A DNA stretch of 64,000 nt. Source: Lacticaseibacillus suibinensis. GTDB taxonomy: Bacteria > Bacillota > Bacilli > Lactobacillales > Lactobacillaceae. The notes below the pieces were generated by a model that saw only the letters and a program-made list of their open reading frames with translations, was not told the origin of the DNA and searched no databases. The stretch covers positions 62,001 through 126,000 of the forward strand of contig NZ_RHOK01000002.1 in assembly GCF_003946175.1 (NCBI RefSeq). Direction: 5' to 3'. Below, piece after piece: positions 59,296 through 64,000 of this stretch (positions are counted from its first letter, which is position 1; the number at the start of each line of letters is the position of its first letter). The position numbers were made by a program, and so were the translations under genes.

Positions 59296-60174
59296 TTGAA
59301 TCTCAAATATCTGCTGACGGTGCAAACCGTCGCTAGGCTCGCTAGCTTTCAGCTGGCCGCCATCCAGTTGAATTATGCCCAGTCGACCATTACCTTTCAG
59401 GTCCACCAAGTTGAACGTGAGCTTGACGCCACCTTATTTGTGCGTAACGGCCGCAAGGTGCAGTTAACCGCCGCGGGCCAAGCGGCATTGCCGTTAATTG
59501 AGCGCCTCCTTCAAGATGCCGAGGCTTTAACCGCGGCGGCCCATCCAGCCGCGCTCTCTGGGCCACTGCTTGTTGGGGTCCCGGAAACACTGCTGACCTA
59601 CAAGCTGCAGCCCATTTTGCGCGCCTTCAAACAACGCGCACCTCAAGTCACCCTCAGCTTGCGCGTACTCAACTGTTACGATTTGTATGCCCAAATGATG
59701 GCCGGCGCCCTCGATGTGGCCTTACATTACAACGTGCGCGACTACCCCGCCGGTTATCAGGTCACTACCCTCGCGCAATATCCTATCAGTGTCGTCGCGG
59801 CGTCTGAATTAGCCCCCACGATCGACCTCATCACGCCGCACCAAACTCAACCAATTGGCCAGATTGAAAATGACCAGCGCGCGCAGTACCAAGAGTTCTT
59901 CACCGCCTACTTAGCCGCCAGTGGCATTCACTTGCCGCCAGCGATGGAACTGTGGAGCTTGGAAACCGTCAAGCAAAGTGTCGCCAGTGGCCTTGGCCTG
60001 GCGGTGCTCCCAACCTTTTGCGTGGCGAATGAATTAGCCAGCGGGGCGCTAAGCGCAGTGCCAACCAAGATGCCGACAAAGACTCTAACCGCTGTGATGG
60101 CGGTGCGCACGCCAACGCCAGCCGCCACCCTTTTTGCCCAGCTGGTCAAACAGCACCTCCAAGCCGAGGCCTGA
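59296..60174 (+). CDS. LysR-family transcriptional regulator
   Basis: 292 aa from a TTG start (GGAGG 6 bp upstream). HTH MNLKYLLTVQTVARLASFQLAAIQLNYAQSTITFQVHQVERELDATLF; effector domain follows. Divergent from the GNAT gene; the AT-rich spacer has TTGAA/TTCAA repeats that may be its sites. Confidence 0.9.
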   Translation: MNLKYLLTVQTVARLASFQLAAIQLNYAQSTITFQVHQVERELDATLFVRNGRKVQLTAAGQAALPLIERLLQDAEALTAAAHPAALSGPLLVGVPETLLTYKLQPILRAFKQRAPQVTLSLRVLNCYDLYAQMMAGALDVALHYNVRDYPAGYQVTTLAQYPISVVAASELAPTIDLITPHQTQPIGQIENDQRAQYQEFFTAYLAASGIHLPPAMELWSLETVKQSVASGLGLAVLPTFCVANELASGALSAVPTKMPTKTLTAVMAVRTPTPAATLFAQLVKQHLQAEA

Positions 60175-60256
60175 CCCTGCGCGCAAGGTCGCCTTCCGCC
60201 CCATTAGATTTGTTATATAATCAAGGTAGCAATGCATCCTGAAAGCTGGTCAATTC

Positions 60257-60919
60257 ATGTCGTCTATTCAAGAAACAGTTTTCGCCAATCGGCAACCCGA
60301 CTGGCCGAAGTTCGCCGAGTACGGATTCAAAGGCAGCGGTACCGATTGGGCATACACCAGCCCTTTGGTCGGCGAGTTGCAACTAACGGTCACTATTCAC
60401 GGTGATACCGTCACGACCACGGTCATCGACGGCGATAACGGCGCGCCTTATGTGCTCCATCTCGATCCAGCCAACTCAGGCTTATTCGTTGGTCAAGTGC
60501 GGGGCGCTTATCTCACCGTGCTAGAAGACATCGCGGCCAAATGCTTTACCTCCACGACTTTTGCCTCCGGTCAAAGCGCCGCCATCATCGCCGAACTCAC
60601 CACCAAGTACAACGAAACGCCTGAGTTTCTTTGGCAAAAGTTCCCCAACAACGCCATCATTCGCCGCGCCGACAACCGCAAATGGTACGCCTTGTTAGTG
60701 AAGGTCGCCGCGGACAAAGTAGGATTGGCTGGCAGCGAGTTGGTGGATTTACTCATTGTCCGCGCGGAACCGGCAACCATCACCGCCAAGCTTCAAGCTG
60801 GGACGGCGCTGCCGGCTTATCACATGAACAAGCAACACTGGCTCTCTTACCAACTCAACCAACAGACGCCGCTGGCTGATCTCATGGCCGCCATCGAGGC
60901 CAGTCGCAAGCTGGCGTGA
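60257..60919 (+). CDS. MmcQ/YjbR family protein
   Basis: 220 aa. C-terminal YjbR-like domain (FPNNAIIRRADNRKWYALLVKVAADKVGL...LPAYHMNKQHWLSYQLNQQTPLADLMAAIEASRKL) after an N-terminal extension, as in the longer YjbR proteins. CyaY-like fold; function unknown. Confidence 0.88.
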   Translation: MSSIQETVFANRQPDWPKFAEYGFKGSGTDWAYTSPLVGELQLTVTIHGDTVTTTVIDGDNGAPYVLHLDPANSGLFVGQVRGAYLTVLEDIAAKCFTSTTFASGQSAAIIAELTTKYNETPEFLWQKFPNNAIIRRADNRKWYALLVKVAADKVGLAGSELVDLLIVRAEPATITAKLQAGTALPAYHMNKQHWLSYQLNQQTPLADLMAAIEASRKLA

Positions 60920-60953
60920 GCCAAATCCTGTATAAGTAAAACTGGAGGTTCTC

Positions 60954-61322
60954 ATGACCATTCTCTTTCTCATCTTAATTGGCTTGCTCGGGGTGCTTCA
61001 CCTCGGCATCATGGGCCTAGAGCTTTGGGCCTCACCGCAGACGCAGGCCCAAGCCTTTGCGATGCCATTGAGCTTTGTTAGTCAGGCTCCGGCGCGCACT
61101 TCGCTCATCAACCAGGGCATTTACAACGGTGCGCTCGGCGCCCTGTTCTTGTTCACCTTTTTGTTGGCGGATAATCCCACGACTTGGTTGGTGCGGATGG
61201 CACTGGCTGGGTTTGTCTTGATCGTCGGCCTCGTTGGCGGCTTCACGGCGACCAAGAAAATCTTCTTCATTCAATGTTTACCAGCTGCCATCACGCTGCT
61301 CATTGGACTGCTAGCAAGGTAA
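60954..61322 (+). CDS. DUF1304 family membrane protein
   Basis: 122 aa with four hydrophobic segments; GVLHLGIMGLELWASPQTQAQAF and NQGIYNGALGALFLF are typical of DUF1304. Function unknown. 34 bp after the YjbR gene, CTGGAGG upstream. Confidence 0.88.
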   Translation: MTILFLILIGLLGVLHLGIMGLELWASPQTQAQAFAMPLSFVSQAPARTSLINQGIYNGALGALFLFTFLLADNPTTWLVRMALAGFVLIVGLVGGFTATKKIFFIQCLPAAITLLIGLLAR

Positions 61323-61353
61323 CAGGCACTAGCGGCAAACACACATCAGGTCA

Positions 61354-61387
61354 AAAGGGGCACCCCGCAACACCGGGGTGCCCCTTT
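61354..61387 (+). terminator. Terminator after the DUF1304 gene
   Basis: Perfect 13-bp stem AAAGGGGCACCCC / GGGGTGCCCCTTT; very stable, short T tract. Confidence 0.8.
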
Positions 61388-61478
61388 GTGCGCCTCGCTG
61401 GCGGATGCCAGCATGTTATATAATGGTCATGGCGCAAGGCACGACCACTTTGAAATGGGTTGGAAATGAGGGCTAACA

Positions 61479-62585
61479 ATGAACAAGCTGACATGGCGAA
61501 ACTTTAAAGGCTTTTTGAGTCTACTGCTATTATCGATGATCATCCTGCTAACTGGCTGCGGCGCCAGGCAAGCCAGCGGACCAGAAGATGACCCGACTAA
61601 AACCGTGAAAGTTGATGGCACCAGTATTTCCCCAATCACGGCGACGCAAAAGACTTTTAATCAGCAGTTGCTCAAGCTGTACCCTAATCTCAAACCGGCG
61701 ATGAGCAAAGATCCACGGCCGCGCTTGTACGTCATCCCTGGGCTGAAGACGACCAAAACGCTCAAGATGAATGCTAAATCCACCGTGGGCATCAGCAAAA
61801 AAATGGATCCACAGGGGTTAGCCATCACGCCCAAATACGTCATTATTTCGGCCTATAGCCGCGACAAGCAATACCACTCGGTGCTTTTCCTGCTGAGTAA
61901 GAAAACCGGCCGGTACCTCAAAACCATCGTCCTACCGCGTAATTCCCACGTTGGCGGCCTCGCCTATGACACGAAGTATCACCGGTTGTGGGTGACCACC
62001 GAAACGACCACGCAACAGGCCTCGTTATCCGCCTATAATTTGGTCACCCTGAAAAAGGCCAACTTTGCGCGCCACCACCGCGCCACGAAGTTCGACCAAA
62101 TTGTAACCTTACCGCAACTCAAGCGCGCTTCCTACGCCACCTATTACGGCGGCAAAATTCTGGTGGGCTACTTTGATCAAGGCGGTCAAGGTAGTCTGAT
62201 GGCTTATCCCGTCAACCAGCACGGTCTGCCCGACACCACTCAAGCCGCTACCACCCAGCTGCGCGGGGCGCATAACTACACTACGTTCACCCGCCTGCAA
62301 GGCGTCAGCGTCACCGCCAATCGGCTCCTGTTTTCCCAATCATTTGGGCAACAATCTTCGAAGTTGATCAGCTTCGACAATGACGGTAGCAAAACCTGGA
62401 TTGATTTTGACGCTGATGACGTGGTGAAATCCGCCACCTTACCGCCTTACATGGAGCAAACCGCAGTGGACGGTGACGATATTTATATTTTGTTCGAATC
62501 GGCGGCTGAAAAGTACCGGCATGTCGACCTCGATTTTCACGCCGACCGGGTGGTGAAGCTGGATCTTAAGCCTCTGTTTAAATGA
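61479..62585 (+). CDS. Putative lipoprotein, beta-propeller-like
   Basis: 368 aa. Type II signal peptide with lipobox LLTGC (Cys27). The rest contains repeated beta-rich units (GLAITPKYVIISAYSRDKQYHSVLFLLSK, GGLAYDTKYHRLWVTTET, ATYYGGKILVGYFDQGGQGSLMAYPV) suggesting a propeller fold. Function unknown; membrane-anchored outside the cell. Confidence 0.75.
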   Translation: MNKLTWRNFKGFLSLLLLSMIILLTGCGARQASGPEDDPTKTVKVDGTSISPITATQKTFNQQLLKLYPNLKPAMSKDPRPRLYVIPGLKTTKTLKMNAKSTVGISKKMDPQGLAITPKYVIISAYSRDKQYHSVLFLLSKKTGRYLKTIVLPRNSHVGGLAYDTKYHRLWVTTETTTQQASLSAYNLVTLKKANFARHHRATKFDQIVTLPQLKRASYATYYGGKILVGYFDQGGQGSLMAYPVNQHGLPDTTQAATTQLRGAHNYTTFTRLQGVSVTANRLLFSQSFGQQSSKLISFDNDGSKTWIDFDADDVVKSATLPPYMEQTAVDGDDIYILFESAAEKYRHVDLDFHADRVVKLDLKPLFK

Positions 62586-62610
62586 GTAGGTTACGCCTGA
62601 CTCATTTAAA
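62577..62610 (+). repeat. Inverted repeat across the lipoprotein stop codon
   Basis: Perfect 11-bp arms TTTAAATGAGT / ACTCATTTAAA; the left arm contains the stop codon. No T tract. A proper terminator follows at 62632-62663. Confidence 0.5.
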
Positions 62611-62631
62611 TGAGTGGCCAGAGCAAAACAG

Positions 62632-62663
62632 ATGGCAGCAATCCCAAGCGGGATTGCTGCCAT
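62632..62663. terminator. Bidirectional terminator
   Basis: 14-bp perfect stem ATGGCAGCAATCCC / GGGATTGCTGCCAT with loop AAGC, between convergent genes. T tract short (TTTC). Confidence 0.65.
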
Positions 62664-62743
62664 TTCTGGTTCAATATAAAGCCTAAAAACAAAGCAGTGG
62701 TCTGAAACAGCATAGCCAACAATGTAGCCTCTGATTGAGGTTT

Positions 62744-63337
62744 TCAAACTTTCTGCTGCTGACTGATAGCTTGCAAAAAACGGGCCACGAGTGAATCGAG
62801 CTGATCTTGCCACCAATATGGAATCTCCAGCATTGGCACCTGATGATTCTGGCACCATCGACGTTTAACCTCCATGTTAGCAGCATAATTTTGAAAATGT
62901 GGTCTGTCCCTGAGATAGTGATGCATCCCGTTGTACTCGATGAAGGCCCATTGCCCTGCCACTTTGAAACATAAATCAACAGGCAAAGGGGTACCATTTT
63001 GATTTTTCAGTCCCCTAAACACCCGCTCCTGATAAACTTGGTAGCCGCGCTCCTTTAAAAACTCCCGAATATGTTGCACTTGCCAACCGTTCACGCCCCT
63101 GATAGCAGGAAAGCTTTGATACGTCGCTTCAGCCTCAAGCTCAAAATGCAGTGCCAGAATTTGGACGTTACGTCTAAATCCCGGCAGATGAAGCCGCACC
63201 ACCTGACCAACGCGAGTATACGGTTGCCGATATGAGGGCAAATACCACGAGTAAACCTTACCCTGCGCCATCCCATGATGAAAAAACTGGGCATCAACGA
63301 CATTTAACCGATCCCTGACAAAAACGATTTCGTTCAT
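62744..63337 (-). CDS. Protein with a possible PD-(D/E)XK nuclease-like C-terminal domain
   Basis: 197 aa. N-terminal half (VFVRDRLNVVDAQFFHHGMAQGKVYSWYLPSYRQPYTRVGQVVRLHL) is unrecognised. The C-terminal half LPVDLCFKVAGQWAFIEYNGMHHYL..NMEVKRRWCQNHQVPMLEIPYW resembles Vsr/DUF559-type folds (D...E-x-N, H, then K and a final beta strand). The start overlaps the upstream small frame's stop (ATGA). Role unknown. Confidence 0.6.
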   Translation of the reverse strand: MNEIVFVRDRLNVVDAQFFHHGMAQGKVYSWYLPSYRQPYTRVGQVVRLHLPGFRRNVQILALHFELEAEATYQSFPAIRGVNGWQVQHIREFLKERGYQVYQERVFRGLKNQNGTPLPVDLCFKVAGQWAFIEYNGMHHYLRDRPHFQNYAANMEVKRRWCQNHQVPMLEIPYWWQDQLDSLVARFLQAISQQQKV

Positions 63338-63579
63338 TGCATCACCCCACTGCAGGAGATTACCAGCATTGTTTCTGGTAGTTTACGATGCTTTCGTGTG
63401 TCATGCAATCTCAGCGCTTCGCCTTTTGAGCGGCGTGCCAAAGCAGCCTTAACTCCATCGCCGCTTTCAGCTTCTTTGATTGTATGGTCATCCCAGGATG
63501 CTACAGCAATCGCCTTGGTCAGACTTATCCTAAGCTCCCCTATCACTCGGAAAATTATCATCAGGGTGTCTAATGGCAT
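63334..63579 (-). CDS. Small hypothetical frame between overlapping genes
   Basis: 81 aa. No known domain and no clear ribosome site. It overlaps its upstream neighbour by 50 bp and its downstream one by 4 bp (ATGA). The overlap pattern favours a real gene, but the sequence gives little support. Confidence 0.3.
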   Translation of the reverse strand: MPLDTLMIIFRVIGELRISLTKAIAVASWDDHTIKEAESGDGVKAALARRSKGEALRLHDTRKHRKLPETMLVISCSGVMQ

Positions 63580-64000
63580 GGCCTAACGCAACGCCGCTGA
63601 CCGCTAGTGCTGCGCCACCTGCAGCATAAAATTCGAGGCTCAAACCAAAGGCCAAATACAATAGGACGAGAAAGGCGATGACGCCTAGAAACAAGATGGC
63701 AAACCGCGTATAGATAGGTAACAGTTTAGGCTGCCTTAGATACCAATACCGCTGTCGGATAAACTGCAACGCTGCGAGACTGCAACTCAGCACCATCACA
63801 AGCATGGCTTGAACCAGTGGCGGCGTCTGCAACCACGGCCAATCAAACAGAGCACCTAAAACCAGTACCATCAAAATCGCAACTGCGACCAGCAGGACCC
63901 AATAAGCCCGCCGCGCTTTCGTCGCCGCTTGTGCTTTCGCTCGCATATCGCCAACCAGCTTATGATCACCCCGAATGAAATCATCCAGTGACAAGCCAAA
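63530..64000 (-). CDS. Hypothetical membrane protein (may extend beyond the window)
   Basis: At least 154 aa: basic N-terminus (MRAKAQAATKARRAYW) and four hydrophobic segments (about residues 32-50, 60-77, 93-112, 118-140). The apparent start is a TTG at 63994 without a visible ribosome site, and the frame is open to the window end, so the true start may lie outside. Family not recognised. Confidence 0.6.
   Translation of the reverse strand, partial: FGLSLDDFIRGDHKLVGDMRAKAQAATKARRAYWVLLVAVAILMVLVLGALFDWPWLQTPPLVQAMLVMVLSCSLAALQFIRQRYWYLRQPKLLPIYTRFAILFLGVIAFLVLLYLAFGLSLEFYAAGGAALAVSGVALGHAIRHPDDNFPSDRGA

Overview
The window looks like chromosomal DNA of a low-GC-phylum lactic acid bacterium, most likely the Lacticaseibacillus casei/paracasei/rhamnosus group. 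The grounds are moderately GC-rich coding sequence, strong AGGAGG ribosome sites, many PTS permeases, an LPxTG-anchored lyase, and Fst/Lpt-type toxins of the kind known from this group. The species call is inference; no rRNA or marker gene is present. There is no CRISPR array, tRNA, rRNA, phage gene or transposase that I can see.

Layout. (1) 0-9.2 kb is a peptidoglycan-sugar (MurNAc) salvage region. The minus strand carries MurNAc/GlcNAc kinase, MupG 6-phospho-muramidase, a PTS IIC, an acylphosphatase-like protein, a NamZ exo-muramidase without signal peptide, a small membrane protein, an RpiR regulator and an Eis-like acetyltransferase. The plus strand carries an esterase overlapping MurQ etherase. 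(2) 9.2-19.3 kb is a glycosaminoglycan (GAG) utilisation locus: kduD-kduI-discoidin-like protein, IclR and GntR regulators, unsaturated glucuronyl hydrolase (GH88), mannose-family PTS IIB/IIC/IID and a heparinase II/III family lyase. A cell-wall-anchored PL8 lyase at 25.8-28.8 kb belongs to the same regulon: its promoter region repeats the GH88 promoter architecture (cre-like box over the -35, TTTACA-17-TATGAT, then the same 13-base operator arm). The presumed flow is: PL8 depolymerises GAG outside the cell, the PTS imports unsaturated oligosaccharides, GH88 and the intracellular lyase split them, and KduI/KduD isomerise and reduce the uronate. EIIA, KDG kinase and KDPG aldolase are not in the window.

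(3) 19.3-20.35 kb has no large gene but holds three tandem Fst/Lpt-like type I toxin-antitoxin loci, each with its own toxin-antitoxin direct repeat; the third toxin is broken. (4) 20.4-25.5 kb: a Tet(M)-like ribosome-protection GTPase, a DUF2075 ATPase and an oxidoreductase pair under a candidate HxlR-type operator. (5) 25.5-33.5 kb: a long imperfect palindrome, PL8, a frameshifted small gene, a HAD phosphatase, an ABC exporter divergent from an Rgg-like regulator, and an acyltransferase-domain protein. (6) 33.6-39 kb: Ktr potassium uptake, then a PTS IIC / RpiR / Nif3-like module with three copies of a candidate operator. (7) 39-64 kb: ordinary accessory and housekeeping genes, including an MFS exporter, a pentapeptide-repeat protein, glutamate-cysteine ligase, LtrA, a redox/detoxification cluster around a LysR regulator, a yxlEFG-like ABC operon, TetR/SDR, a ClC-like channel, acetyltransferases, a lipoprotein, and a nuclease-fold protein at the right edge.

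The most notable items are the three insulated type I toxin-antitoxin copies, the two-locus GAG regulon inferred from a shared promoter/operator block, and the unusual composition of the MurNAc region (leaderless NamZ, catalytically degenerate acylphosphatase fold, esterase coupled to MurQ).
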